64,000 nt of DNA from Paraeggerthella hominis (GCF_021044775.1 NZ_JAJNOQ010000011.1:1-64000); one strand, 5' to 3'. Positions 54,236 to 63,851 are shown, counted from the stretch's first letter. Notes: generated by a model from the letters alone, not told the origin. Program-made: numbers and translations.

Positions 54236-55240
54236 CTAGCTGCAGGCATCCGCCTTGCGCGCGGTCAAAACGCGGGGGCGTTGCGCCAGGTCGCGCACGA
54301 TGCGCACATCCTGAAAGCCCGCTTCGCGCGCCAGGGCCGCCGCTTCGTCCAAATGACCCTCGTGCAGCTCGAACGCGAACGCGCCGCCAGGCTTGAGCGC
54401 AGCGCCGCACCACGGCAACAACCGGCGCAGCACGTCCAAGCCGTCCGATCCGCCGTCAAGGGCAAGCTCCGGCTCGAAGTCGGCCACCTCGCGCGGAATG
54501 TCGGCCAGCACCGCCGTAGGCACGTACGGCGGATTGGAAACCACCAGGTCAAGCGCGCCTATCATGCAAGAAGGAACGCATTCCCCCAGATCGCCCGCAA
54601 GCACCTCCACTCGCTCGTCCAAGCCGAGCGCCCGCGCGTTGTCGCCGGCAAGCGCAACGGCTTCGGGCGCGATGTCCGTGGCAACCACGTGCGCAAGCGG
54701 ATGCTCGAACGCGATGGAGCACGCGATGCAGCCCGACCCCGTGCACAAATCGGCCACCAGCAACTCGGGAGCAGGAACCTGCGCATCGGGCGCATCTTCG
54801 GAGGCATCCCGCTCGTCAGCGGAATCGGCAGCAGCTTCGGCAAGAGGGGCTTCAAGCGCTTCTTCCGCCCAAGCATCGGCCGCAACGCGCTTCGGCGCCG
54901 GCGGCAGGAGCGACAGCGCCTCGCTCACCAGCACCTCGGTTTCGGGACGCGGGATGAGCACCCCGGGGCGCACCTGCACGGTGATGTGGCGAAACCCCAC
55001 CTCGCCGGTGATGTACTGCAAGGGCTCTCCGGCGCCGCGACGCGCCACGAAACCGCGCAGCACGTCGCGCTCGTCCAGGGACAAGGGCTGGTCGAAGTTC
55101 GCGTACAGCTCGATGCGGCTCAGGCCCGTGGCCTCGGACAGCAGCCATTGCGCGGAGATGCGCGGGTTCTCGTCGCCTTTGCGCTCCAGATAGCCGACCG
55201 TCCAATCAAGGGCGGCCTTGATAGTCCAAACGTCGCTCAA
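54236..55240 (-). CDS. prmC: Release-factor glutamine methyltransferase
   Basis: 334 residues. N-terminal helical domain (ISAQWLLSEATGLSRIELY), SAM site LVADLCTGSGCIACSIA, catalytic NPPYVP. An acidic Ala/Glu/Asp insert of about 45 residues (about 113-160) splits the SAM-fold entry and is not in the standard enzyme. It methylates the Gln of the GGQ motif in PrfA. TTG start 1 bp after the prfA stop; no separate SD. Confidence 0.92.
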   Translation of the reverse strand: MSDVWTIKAALDWTVGYLERKGDENPRISAQWLLSEATGLSRIELYANFDQPLSLDERDVLRGFVARRGAGEPLQYITGEVGFRHITVQVRPGVLIPRPETEVLVSEALSLLPPAPKRVAADAWAEEALEAPLAEAAADSADERDASEDAPDAQVPAPELLVADLCTGSGCIACSIAFEHPLAHVVATDIAPEAVALAGDNARALGLDERVEVLAGDLGECVPSCMIGALDLVVSNPPYVPTAVLADIPREVADFEPELALDGGSDGLDVLRRLLPWCGAALKPGGAFAFELHEGHLDEAAALAREAGFQDVRIVRDLAQRPRVLTARKADACS

Positions 55241-55241
55241 C

Positions 55242-56315
55242 CTAAACCGCAGCTTCCAGCTTCTGCGCGCGATCGGCGGCCTGCAACGCGGTGATCACAT
55301 CGCCCAGGCCGTCGCCGAGCAGCACGCCGTTGTACGTGCCGTTGAAGCCGATGCGGTGATCGGTCACGCGATCCTGCGGGCCGTTGTAGGTGCGGATCTT
55401 CTCGGAACGATCGCCCGAGCCGATCTGAGCCAAGCGCTCGGCGCCCTCGGCAGCCTGCTGTTCGGCCAGCATCTTCTCGTACAGGCGCGCGCGCAAAACG
55501 GCCATTGCGGCGATCTTGTTCTGCAGCTGCGACTTCTGATCCTGCGACTGCACCACCAAGCCCGACGGCAGGTGCGTGATGCGCACGGCCGAGTCGGTGG
55601 TGTTCACGCACTGGCCGCCCGGGCCGCCGGCGCGATACACGTCGATGCGAAGATCGTTCTCGTTGATGTCGACCTCGACCTCGTCGGCTTCGGGAAGAAC
55701 GGCCACGGTGGCCGTGGACGTATGGATGCGACCTTGGCTCTCGGTCTTGGGGACGCGCTGCACGCGGTGCACGCCGGACTCGAACTTCATGACCGAGTAC
55801 ACCTTGTCGCCCTTGACCTTGAACTGGATCTCCTTGAAGCCGCCGGCCTCCGAAGCCGACACGTCCATGGTCTCGGTCTTCCAGCCCTGCGCAGCAGCGA
55901 AGCGCTCGTACATCTTGTAGAGGTCGCCGGCGAAAATGGCCGCCTCGTCGCCGCCCGCGGCAGCGCGGATCTCGACGATGATGTCCTTGTCGTCCGCCGG
56001 ATCGGCCGGAATGAGCATGAACTTGATGTCCTCTTCAAGAGCGGGAAGCCTGCTCTCGATCTCGGCCATCTCCTCCTGAGCGAACTCCTTCATATCAGGG
56101 TCGGAGAGCATCTCCTTGGCGGCGGCCAGATCGTCGGACGCCTGCACGTACTCGCGCGCCTTCTTTGCAAGGGGACCCTGGTTCGCGTATTCCTTGGCCA
56201 GGCGGTTGTATTCCTTCTGATCAGCAAGAACGGCCGGATCGCCCATCTTAACCTGAACGTCCTCGTAGGCCTCGATGATCTTGACCAGCTTCTCGCGCAT
56301 ATCGGTATCCTGCAT
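55242..56315 (-). CDS. prfA: Peptide chain release factor 1
   Basis: 357 residues. GGQ motif in GGPGGQCVNTTDSAVRITHLP, and RF-1-type RIHTSTATVAVLPE. Recognises UAA/UAG. SD AAGGACAGCACACC. Operon with prmC. Confidence 0.97.
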   Translation of the reverse strand: MQDTDMREKLVKIIEAYEDVQVKMGDPAVLADQKEYNRLAKEYANQGPLAKKAREYVQASDDLAAAKEMLSDPDMKEFAQEEMAEIESRLPALEEDIKFMLIPADPADDKDIIVEIRAAAGGDEAAIFAGDLYKMYERFAAAQGWKTETMDVSASEAGGFKEIQFKVKGDKVYSVMKFESGVHRVQRVPKTESQGRIHTSTATVAVLPEADEVEVDINENDLRIDVYRAGGPGGQCVNTTDSAVRITHLPSGLVVQSQDQKSQLQNKIAAMAVLRARLYEKMLAEQQAAEGAERLAQIGSGDRSEKIRTYNGPQDRVTDHRIGFNGTYNGVLLGDGLGDVITALQAADRAQKLEAAV

Positions 56316-56372
56316 GGTGTGTGCTGTCCTTCGTAACGTGGTTCACCTGATCGCACGCGCCGCGCGCGACGA

Positions 56373-56400
56373 GTGCCCGCCCCTGTGCAGGAGCGGGCAC
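56373..56400 (-). terminator. Terminator-like hairpin after trxB
   Basis: GTGCCCGC/GCGGGCAC stem with a 12-nt loop. Confidence 0.5.
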
Positions 56401-56455
56401 CACTGCGTAACTGGTTTATGATAGCAGATCGAAAAGCGCTTCGCAGCAACCAGCA

Positions 56456-57427
56456 CTAGATCGCCAAGTACTCCGAAGCCTCTTCAGCGCACACCGCGCC
56501 GTCGGCGACGGCGGTGACCACCTGGCGGAGGAACTTCGTGCGCACGTCGCCGGCTACGTACACGCCCGGCACGTCGGTGGCGCCCGACTCGTCGGCCACC
56601 ACGTACCCGGTTTCGTCCAGCTGCAAGGCCCCCTTCAAGAACTCCGTGTTGGGCTCGGTGCCCACAGCCACGAACAGGCCGCTCACGGGGATGTCGCGAA
56701 TCTCCCCCGTCTTCAGCATCTCCACGCGCACGCCCGCAAGCGCGCCTTCGTCGGCCATCAGCTTGCGCGGCGCGGCGCTCCAGACGAACTCCAGGTTCTC
56801 CAGATCCTCCAAGCGCTTATGGTAGATGGCCGTAGCGCGCAGCTTGTCGCGCCGATGCACCAGGTACACCTTCTTGCAGATGCGCGACAGGTAGATGGCG
56901 TCGCCCACGGCCGTGTTGCCGCCGCCCACCACCATGACCTCCTTGTCGCGGAAGAAGTTGCCGTCGCACGTGGCGCAGTACGACACGCCGCGACCCTGCA
57001 GCTCATCTTCGAGCTCCAGCCCCAGCTTGCGCGGGCGGGCTCCGGTGGCCACGATGACGCTTTTCGCGCGGTATTCGCCGAACGCGGTGGCCAGCACCTT
57101 GGGTTCCTGCGCGAAGTCGACCGACACGACCTCTTCGCCCACGTGGCGCACGCCGAAGCGATCCGCCTGCTGCTTCATGGAAAACGCCAGCTCGAAGCCG
57201 TCCGCTCCCTCGGGAAATCCCGGATAGTTTTCCATGTGCTCGGTTTGGGCAAGCTGCCCGCCCGGCGAAATGCGCTCGAACACCACAACGTCGAGCCCTG
57301 CGCGAGCCGCGTACAGACCGGCGGTCAGCCCGGCGGGTCCCGCTCCGATCACGGCAACGTCCATAGCCTCAGGATGGGAGCCCTTGCACTCCTGCGAGGT
57401 TTCGTTCAAGGGGCGATCTTCGTTCAT
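56456..57427 (-). CDS. trxB: Thioredoxin reductase
   Basis: 323 residues. FAD site AVIGAGPAGLTAGLYAARAGL, redox-active CATCDG, NADPH site VVGGGNTAVGDAIYLSRI, and a final GDVRTKFLRQVVTA. Reduces thioredoxin for MsrAB and others. SD GGAGGCTTGAC. Divergent from msrAB. Confidence 0.96.
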   Translation of the reverse strand: MNEDRPLNETSQECKGSHPEAMDVAVIGAGPAGLTAGLYAARAGLDVVVFERISPGGQLAQTEHMENYPGFPEGADGFELAFSMKQQADRFGVRHVGEEVVSVDFAQEPKVLATAFGEYRAKSVIVATGARPRKLGLELEDELQGRGVSYCATCDGNFFRDKEVMVVGGGNTAVGDAIYLSRICKKVYLVHRRDKLRATAIYHKRLEDLENLEFVWSAAPRKLMADEGALAGVRVEMLKTGEIRDIPVSGLFVAVGTEPNTEFLKGALQLDETGYVVADESGATDVPGVYVAGDVRTKFLRQVVTAVADGAVCAEEASEYLAI

Positions 57428-57616
57428 GTCAAGCCTCCAAACATCGTCTTTTTTCAACGATCAGTATACGGTAGAAGCGATGTGCGTTGCGAGGGCGTTC
57501 CTCAACGGCAGCGTTACGGTTTCGTTGTGCGTTCGTGGGAAAACGGCCGCAATGGCAACGATGCGCTAGGATGGGGCGCGACAAAGAGCGCACGGCGGCG
57601 CGATAGGAGCCACACT

Positions 57617-58750
57617 ATGGACAAGCAACGCGAAGACCTGCACACTCTCTACCTTGCCGGAGGCTGTTTCTGGGGATTGGAGGCATACCTGAAGCGCCTG
57701 CCCGGCGTGCGGCGCACGGTTGCGGGCTACGCGAACGGATCGACCGAAAACCCCAGCTACCGCGACGTATGCCTATGGAATACCGGGCACGCGGAAACCG
57801 TTTCCGTCACCTACGATCGCACGATCCTGCCCACCGACCTGCTCCTGGACGCCTTCTTCGAGGCGATAGACCCCACGAGCCTCGACCGGCAGGGCAACGA
57901 TCGGGGAACCCAGTACCGAAGCGGCATCTACTGGCAAGACGAGGCCGACCTGCCTTCCATAGAGGCCGCCGTGCTGCGGCAGCAGGCTTCCCACATTGAG
58001 CCGATCGTCACCGAAGTGGAACCGCTCGACGGCTTCTACCCCGCCGAAGACTACCATCAAGACTACCTGGCCAAGAACCCCGGAGGCTACTGCCATATCC
58101 GCCTGGGCGCGGCAGACGAGTTCGCGCGGCGAACCGGCTTGCAGGAAGGACGCCCCTGCATCGAGCACGACGGGCTGTGCGAAGCCGTGGACACCCCGGG
58201 CGTGCGCAAGCTCGACCACGACCTATGCGCATCGGCCGGCTGCGATCCGCAAGACGTGCCCTGCGTCGATCCGAACGATCCCGAAACGGCGGCCCAGCTC
58301 ATCCGAGCGCAAGGCTACGCCGCCCCCGACGATGACCTGCTCAAGCAAACGCTCGACGAATCCCAGTACCGCGTCGTGCGGCGCAACGCCACCGAGCGGC
58401 CGTTCTCCCATCCGTACGACCACCTGTTCAAACGCGGAATCTACGTGGACGTAACCAGCGGAGAGCCGCTGTTCTCGTCCGCCGATAAGTTCGACTCCGG
58501 TTGCGGTTGGCCGGCGTTTTCGCGCCCCATCGCCCGCAGCGTGGTAACCGAGCACCTTGACCACAGCCTGGGCACCCTGCGCACCGAGGTGCGCAGCAAC
58601 GCCGGAGACGCCCATCTTGGGCACGTGTTCTCGGACGGCCCCGCGCAAAGCGGCGGGCTTCGCTACTGCATCAACGGCGCAGCTCTTCGCTTCGTCCCCT
58701 ACGACCGCATGGACGCGGAAGGCTACGGCTACCTCAAGCCACTGGTCTAA
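57617..58750 (+). CDS. msrAB: Fused peptide-methionine sulfoxide reductase MsrA-MsrB
   Basis: 377 residues. MsrA domain (1-180): GCFWGLEAYL with catalytic Cys, GYANGSTENPSY. MsrB domain (about 245-377): DKFDSGCGWPAFS and GLRYCINGAALRF (catalytic Cys). No CxxC zinc pairs, so the zinc-free form. A middle linker has five Cys (about 195-230), unlike ordinary fusions. It repairs oxidised Met (both S and R epimers). SD TAGGAGCCACACT. trxB is just across the gap. Confidence 0.93.
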   Translation: MDKQREDLHTLYLAGGCFWGLEAYLKRLPGVRRTVAGYANGSTENPSYRDVCLWNTGHAETVSVTYDRTILPTDLLLDAFFEAIDPTSLDRQGNDRGTQYRSGIYWQDEADLPSIEAAVLRQQASHIEPIVTEVEPLDGFYPAEDYHQDYLAKNPGGYCHIRLGAADEFARRTGLQEGRPCIEHDGLCEAVDTPGVRKLDHDLCASAGCDPQDVPCVDPNDPETAAQLIRAQGYAAPDDDLLKQTLDESQYRVVRRNATERPFSHPYDHLFKRGIYVDVTSGEPLFSSADKFDSGCGWPAFSRPIARSVVTEHLDHSLGTLRTEVRSNAGDAHLGHVFSDGPAQSGGLRYCINGAALRFVPYDRMDAEGYGYLKPLV

Positions 58751-58774
58751 AACCGCCGGCCTCGACCAAGCGCG

Positions 58775-60127
58775 CTAGCAAGAGCTGCAGCTGGGATCCC
58801 CGTCCAAGCTGCAGCTGCGCTCGCGCTCGCGGCTGCGGTGCCGGAAGCGCAGGAGTGCGCCCGCGGCAACCGACAGGATCATCTGCACGATGGTGACCGA
58901 GATCCAGATGCCGTCCAGCCCGAACGCCCACGCCATGCCGAACACCACGGCAACGACAAGGACGGCTTCACCGTACACGATGGCGTTCGACGCTTTCGCA
59001 TCGTCCACCGCATAGAAGTAGGACGTGGATGCGTGCGTGAAGCCGTAGAACACGTACGCCGTCGAGAACACGGGCAGCGCCCAGGCGATGAGCCCCGTGG
59101 TTTCGGGCGAGGCGCCGAACAGCAGCGGCACCTGATGGCGCAGCAGGTACATGGCGGCCAAGCCGATCACGCCCAAGCTGATGGTGATGAGGTAGTTGGT
59201 GTTGCGGAAGCGCCGAACGGCGTCGGCGTCGCCCGACCCGTAGTAGCGCGAGATGAGCGGCTGCGACCCGTCGCCCACGCCCTGGATGAGCATCTGGATC
59301 ACGCAAGCCGTGTACGACACCACCGCGTACGCCGCGAGCGCCGTCTCGCCGCCGTAGGTTGCCAGGTTCACGTTGATGGCCACAACCGTGGCTTCGGGCA
59401 AGAGCGTAAGGCCGAACGGGGCCAATCCCAGCTTGAGGGCATGCGCGGCTATCCTGCCGTCCATACGCAGATCGGCGCGGCTGATGCGGTTCTCTTTGCG
59501 CAGGAAGAAACCGGCAACCAGCACGAACGCGGCAATTTGGGACAAAACCGTTGCCTCGGCGGCGCCCGCCGTTCCCATGCTCAGCGCAATCACGAACACG
59601 TAGTCGAGCACCACGTTCATGAGCCCTGCCAGCACCTGCACCGCCATGGCGAAGGCGACCTTGCCCTGGTTTCTAATGAGCGGCGTGCAGCCCGTCACCA
59701 TAATCTGAAACGGCACGCCCCAAGCGATGACCCCGATATAGGAGATGGCCTGGTTGAGCGTTTCGCCGCGCCCACCCAAAAGCTCGCAGACGGGACCCGC
59801 GAACAAAAACAGCAGCGCCATGATGGGAATCGAGGCCAGAAGCAGCATGAGAAACGTCGTGCCCACCGCACGCCGCGACTTCTCCTCGTCGCCCGCGCCG
59901 CGCGCGATGGAGGATATCACGCCGCCGCCCATGCCCACGCCCGTGCCCACCGCCATGATGAACGCGACCACGGGAAACGCCACGTTGATGCCAGCCAAGC
60001 CGGCGTCGCCCACGGCATGCCCCACGAAGATGCCGTCGACGATGCTGTACACGCCCGCCAACGTGAACGTGAGCATCGTAGGGATTATGTACTTAAGGTA
60101 CTCGCGTACCATGCTTTTCTTGATCAT
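58775..60127 (-). CDS. MATE-family efflux transporter
   Basis: 450 residues, 12 membrane helices in two halves. PTMLTFTLAGVYSIVDGIFVGHAVG and GVGDGSQPLISRYYGSG (split) are family landmarks. The last 20 residues are unusual: SRERERSCSLDGDPSCSSC with three Cys. Substrate unknown (a cationic drug, metabolite or toxin is typical). Expression is controlled by the divergent MerR gene through the 19-bp-spaced promoter. Confidence 0.9.
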   Translation of the reverse strand: MIKKSMVREYLKYIIPTMLTFTLAGVYSIVDGIFVGHAVGDAGLAGINVAFPVVAFIMAVGTGVGMGGGVISSIARGAGDEEKSRRAVGTTFLMLLLASIPIMALLFLFAGPVCELLGGRGETLNQAISYIGVIAWGVPFQIMVTGCTPLIRNQGKVAFAMAVQVLAGLMNVVLDYVFVIALSMGTAGAAEATVLSQIAAFVLVAGFFLRKENRISRADLRMDGRIAAHALKLGLAPFGLTLLPEATVVAINVNLATYGGETALAAYAVVSYTACVIQMLIQGVGDGSQPLISRYYGSGDADAVRRFRNTNYLITISLGVIGLAAMYLLRHQVPLLFGASPETTGLIAWALPVFSTAYVFYGFTHASTSYFYAVDDAKASNAIVYGEAVLVVAVVFGMAWAFGLDGIWISVTIVQMILSVAAGALLRFRHRSRERERSCSLDGDPSCSSC

Positions 60128-60172
60128 GCCGATTCTCCGCTGCGGATCTTGCCCTGAAATGTTCCGGATGGT

Positions 60173-60203
60173 ACTCTAAACCTTAAAGCTGCTTGAAGGT
60201 AAA
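60173..60203 (-). promoter_or_regulatory. MerR-type promoter and operator of the MATE gene
   Basis: Minus-strand TTTACC, 19-bp spacer, TAGAGT. Within the spacer lies the near-perfect 21-bp dyad ACCTTAAAGC-T-GCTTGAAGGT (60180-60200, one mismatch). A 19-bp spacer with a dyad between -35 and -10 is the hallmark of MerR-activated promoters. Confidence 0.85.
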
Positions 60204-60269
60204 CCCGCCCGAGCAGGATTCTTGGAATCTCCAAACAAACAGGAGCCAGGTCAGGATGGGAGAAGCGCC

Positions 60270-61028
60270 GTGAACGCAACGCCGCGCTACTACGACATCA
60301 AGGACGCAGCGCGCTGTCTGGGCGTTGCCCCTTCCACGCTGCGCTACTGGGAAAGCCAGGGGCTTGTCCGCGCAAGCCGCGACGAGCGCAACGACTACCG
60401 GCGATACGCGCTGCACGACGTGCTCGAAGCAGGCGAGATCGCCTTTTACCGCCAGCTGGGCGTGCCGGTGCGCGACCTGGCAAGCTATCGGGCCATGTCC
60501 ATCAGCGCGCTTGACGATGCGCTCGGACGCACCGAAGACAGCATCGAGCGGCGCATCGCGGAACTTGAGACCATGCGGACGCGCCTCGCCCGTCAACGCT
60601 CGCTCAACGCCGTGGCCGAAGAGTTGAGGGTTTCCGGCATGCGCCCGGCAGCACCCGCCATCGAACGTCTGACCAGCATCGACTACAACACGTCCGTACC
60701 GTGGAACGCGCTCATAGACGAGCCGTGGTGCTACGCCGTGCTGATACGAGCCGAAGACCCCTCCGTCGTGCACGAAGCCGTGGCCGACGAAGCAGGGGGC
60801 GCTTCCCCGCTTTGGGTGCGCACGCCTTCCGACAACGAACGCACCTGTCGGGAATGCCTGCTCAAAACCACGCCGGAGCTTGACGGCAACAACGCAGCCG
60901 AGCTGTTCGACGCCGCGACCCGCTCCGGCCTGCGTCCTCGCGCTTTGGTGGGCACGTACCTGGTGACCGCAACCGAACCCGAAGACGGATCCCGTTGGGA
61001 TTACTACCGGTCTTGGATCGTGACGTAG
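60270..61028 (+). CDS. MerR-family regulator of the divergent MATE gene
   Basis: 252 residues. Winged helix (YYDIKDAARCLGVAPSTLRYWESQGLV), coiled-coil linker and an effector domain of GyrI-like length with CRECLLK (two Cys) and YLVTATEPEDGSRWDYYRSW. GTG at 60270 has GGGAGAAGCGCC in front. It is divergent from the MATE gene and should bind the 60180-60200 dyad. Confidence 0.88.
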   Translation: MNATPRYYDIKDAARCLGVAPSTLRYWESQGLVRASRDERNDYRRYALHDVLEAGEIAFYRQLGVPVRDLASYRAMSISALDDALGRTEDSIERRIAELETMRTRLARQRSLNAVAEELRVSGMRPAAPAIERLTSIDYNTSVPWNALIDEPWCYAVLIRAEDPSVVHEAVADEAGGASPLWVRTPSDNERTCRECLLKTTPELDGNNAAELFDAATRSGLRPRALVGTYLVTATEPEDGSRWDYYRSWIVT

Positions 61029-61213
61029 CCCGACAAGCGGGCAGGCGGCAAAGCCAACCGACGGCGAACCGTCGAGTCGAATTCGCCGTAGCCCGATGCG
61101 CCGTCAAGCCGCTATCGGTGCAGCTCCCCATTCCAAGACCGTAAAAGCCTCGCTGGCGTTTCGGAAGGTGGAAGGGGACGTCTGCGCACGGCAGCGTCAG
61201 ATGCCCTGGTTTT

Positions 61214-61364
61214 TGCACGATTCTTTCCCCAATGTTGCGTCCGAGAGGCGTACGAAGAGGCGGACATCGACGCGACCGCGCGTTTTGCCTGGTCGCGATC
61301 ATTCGCCGCCGGCGGACGGGCCTCAACATGCACTCGCGCGCAACATTGGGGAAAGAATCGTGCA
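61214..61364. repeat. 151-bp palindromic element with perfect 26-bp terminal repeats
   Basis: TGCACGATTCTTTCCCCAAT...TTGCG at 61214-61239 is the exact reverse complement of 61339-61364. The interior also pairs partly (CGAG arms, and GCGACC-N13-GGTCGC at the centre), so the whole unit could fold into one long hairpin. MITE-like. The gap 61029-61446 has no convincing gene. Confidence 0.8.
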
Positions 61365-61391
61365 CGGAGGAACGACCCCGTCGCGCCGCGC

Positions 61392-61424
61392 AAAAAGGGA
61401 GCCGCATGCTGCGGCTCCCTTTGC
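61392..61424 (-). terminator. Terminator of trxA
   Basis: AAGGGAGCCGCA/TGCGGCTCCCTT perfect stem, followed on the minus strand by TTTTT. Confidence 0.9.
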
Positions 61425-61446
61425 GATAGCACATTAGGATGCTGGT

Positions 61447-61755
61447 TTAGCCCAGCATCGCCAGGATGTTCTGCTTCGGCTGCACGCCCACAGCCTGCTG
61501 CTTGACCTGGCCATTTTCGAATACGACAAGCGTCGGGACGCTCATCACGCCGTAGCGCTGGGCCACATCCGGGCTCTGGTCGATGTCCACCTTGTAAACG
61601 GCCGCCTTGCCGGCCACTTCGCTGGACACCTCGTCAAGCGTGGGGGCGAGCATCTTGCACGGTCCGCACCACGTGGCGAAAAAGTCCACGAGCACCGGTC
61701 CCTGCGCGTCGAGCACCTTGGACTGGAAATCAGCAGAAGAGATAACCTCGCTCAT
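61447..61755 (-). CDS. trxA: Thioredoxin
   Basis: 102 residues. FFATWCGPCKMLAP active site and SVPTLVVFENG cis-Pro loop. General reductant with TrxB; donor for MsrAB. Perfect SD AAAGGAGG. Confidence 0.97.
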   Translation of the reverse strand: MSEVISSADFQSKVLDAQGPVLVDFFATWCGPCKMLAPTLDEVSSEVAGKAAVYKVDIDQSPDVAQRYGVMSVPTLVVFENGQVKQQAVGVQPKQNILAMLG

Positions 61756-61980
61756 AACAACCTCCTTTACTTGGCGACGCCTCCTTCGGGGAAGCCACGC
61801 CGCTCGAACCGAGCTTGCGCATCGGCTCTTCGTTCATTTGCGTGTATTCTAACCGGAAGCCGCACATGCTGCATCAAATGTTACCAAATAGGGGATAAAT
61901 CTAGAGAAACCCGACATATCGGGCCGCAGCAACCTTGAAACGAACCCGCTATAATAATGCGGATCAGAGAAAGGACCCGC

Positions 61981-62958
61981 ATGAGCATCCAATCCTCCGC
62001 ACGCGAACCCTTCGTTCAGCACGCCGCCCGAGCCAAGTCCAAAGAGCCCGGGGCCAACCCGGACACCGCACCTTCGTCCCTGCACCCTCCCGCTTGGGAC
62101 GGGCATGCGGCATCGCCGGTCAATCTCGTGCTGGAAGGCGGCGCGATGCGCGGGCAGTTCACCGCCGGCGTCCTGGACTTCTTCATGGACCAAAAGCTGT
62201 TCTGCGAGCGCGTGATCGGCGTGTCGGCGGGAGCGCTGTGCGGATACAACTACGTGGCCGGCCAAAACGGGCGAGCATGCTACCTCAACATGAAGTACTG
62301 CGATGATTGGCGCTACCTGTCCATGAAAAGCTTCGTGCGCACCGGCAACGCCTGCGGCCGCGCGTTCACGTTCGACGAGATTCCCAACGTGCTCGAACCG
62401 TTCAACTACCCCGCCTTCGACCAATCGCCCATGCAGTTGGTGGCGGTTTCCAGCAACTTGAGGACGGGCGAAGCGGACTACCACGAGTTCACCGACTCGG
62501 CAGCCGACCTTCCCTACCTTATCGCGTCATCGTCCATGCCCTTGGTCAGCCAGATCGTCGACATCGACGGCAAGCTGCTGCTCGACGGCGGAACCTGCGA
62601 CAGCGTGCCCATCGTGTACTCCATGCTCACGGGCGCGAAAAAGCACATCGTGGTCCTGACGCAAGCCGCGGACTTCGTAAAAACGCCGAACAAGCTCATG
62701 GCCATCCTTCGCCAGCGCTACGCGCTGTACCCGTACTTCCTCGAACGCCTGCAGCATCGCCATTACGACTACAATCGCATGTACCGCGCGCTCCCCCGCT
62801 TGCAAGACGAGGGAAAGCTGTTTCTCATACAGCCGCCCGAGCCGGTGACCATAGGAAACATGGAAAAGGATCCGGAAAAGCTGCTGGCCCTGTACGAACA
62901 AGGTTACGGCGAGGCGGCCAAGCGCTGGCCCGCGCTTCAAGCGTACCTGGAACGGTAG
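61981..62958 (+). CDS. Patatin-like phospholipase
   Basis: 325 residues, no signal peptide. Oxyanion EGGAMRGQFTAG, nucleophile Ser in GVSAGALCG and catalytic Asp in LLLDGGTCDSVPI. Acyl hydrolase of membrane lipids or esters. A TATAAT box lies 26 bp upstream. SD AAAGGACCCGC. Confidence 0.9.
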   Translation: MSIQSSAREPFVQHAARAKSKEPGANPDTAPSSLHPPAWDGHAASPVNLVLEGGAMRGQFTAGVLDFFMDQKLFCERVIGVSAGALCGYNYVAGQNGRACYLNMKYCDDWRYLSMKSFVRTGNACGRAFTFDEIPNVLEPFNYPAFDQSPMQLVAVSSNLRTGEADYHEFTDSAADLPYLIASSSMPLVSQIVDIDGKLLLDGGTCDSVPIVYSMLTGAKKHIVVLTQAADFVKTPNKLMAILRQRYALYPYFLERLQHRHYDYNRMYRALPRLQDEGKLFLIQPPEPVTIGNMEKDPEKLLALYEQGYGEAAKRWPALQAYLER

Positions 62959-62967
62959 CGCGCACCG

Positions 62968-63825
62968 CTAGTCTTCGCAGCCATCGCGATCGTCGGGGTT
63001 TTCCAGACGCTCGCCAGCGTCGTGGTTGCGGGCGTCCTGCGCCCGAAACTCAGACACGAACCCGGCCGAGAATATGCCCGCCGGAATGGCCACCACGCCG
63101 ATGGACAGCACCATGGTGACGAACCCGACGAAGCGTCCCAGCGCCGTAACGGGCACCAGGTCTCCGTACCCGGTCGACGTAATGGTGGTCATGGCCCAGT
63201 ACATGCCCGTGAGCACGCTGTCAAACTTATCGGGCTGCACCGGGTTCTCCACTTGGTACATGAGCACGCTTGCCGTAACGGTGAGCAGGCCCAGCACCAT
63301 GAACGACGCGATGATCTCGGATCGGCGCTTGTGAAAGACGCGCGCGATGGAGCGTAGACCCCGCATGTAGCGGGACAGCTTGATGAGGCGGATCAGGCGC
63401 ACGATGCGCGCGGCGTTAAGCGCCGAAGGCGATACCGGAACAAGAAACACCAGCAAACCGGGCAGAAACGCCAGCAAATCGATAACGCCCATGGGCGAGA
63501 ACGCGTAGCGGGCGCGGGCGCGCAGCGGCGACAGCCCGGCGTGCGCAAGGTCGGCCACCCACAGCCGTGCAAGGTACTCCACGCCGAAGCATACGCTCGA
63601 TGCCAGTCCGAACGCCAGGAAAACCTGGGAGAGCGCATAGGGAACCCCGGGGTTCGAGTCGACGAACACCAGCAACGCGTTCAGCACGATCAGGACGAAG
63701 AGTCCCACGCCCACGACGCGCGCGAGTCCGTGCGCGCCCGACAAATCTTCGAGCGCCAGGTAAACCTGCTGCTTGAAGCGCGACGTGCGATCGAACCGCG
63801 CTTTCCCTTCTCCCGCCATCGCCAT
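62968..63825 (-). CDS. Voltage-gated-type K+ channel subunit
   Basis: 285 residues with six membrane helices. S4 basic helix NAARIVRLIRLIKLSRYMRGL, selectivity filter TSTGYGDLVPV. A second ATG at 63819 is a possible start. It converges with the patatin gene (9-bp gap). Confidence 0.9.
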   Translation of the reverse strand: MAMAGEGKARFDRTSRFKQQVYLALEDLSGAHGLARVVGVGLFVLIVLNALLVFVDSNPGVPYALSQVFLAFGLASSVCFGVEYLARLWVADLAHAGLSPLRARARYAFSPMGVIDLLAFLPGLLVFLVPVSPSALNAARIVRLIRLIKLSRYMRGLRSIARVFHKRRSEIIASFMVLGLLTVTASVLMYQVENPVQPDKFDSVLTGMYWAMTTITSTGYGDLVPVTALGRFVGFVTMVLSIGVVAIPAGIFSAGFVSEFRAQDARNHDAGERLENPDDRDGCED

Positions 63826-63851
63826 CCGCCCCGTTTCGTCCGAGAGGAACG

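Noticed and set aside
61096..61437. Small open frames over the palindromic element
   Set aside because: Both strands read similar peptides (HDSFPNVA) only because the DNA is an inverted repeat.
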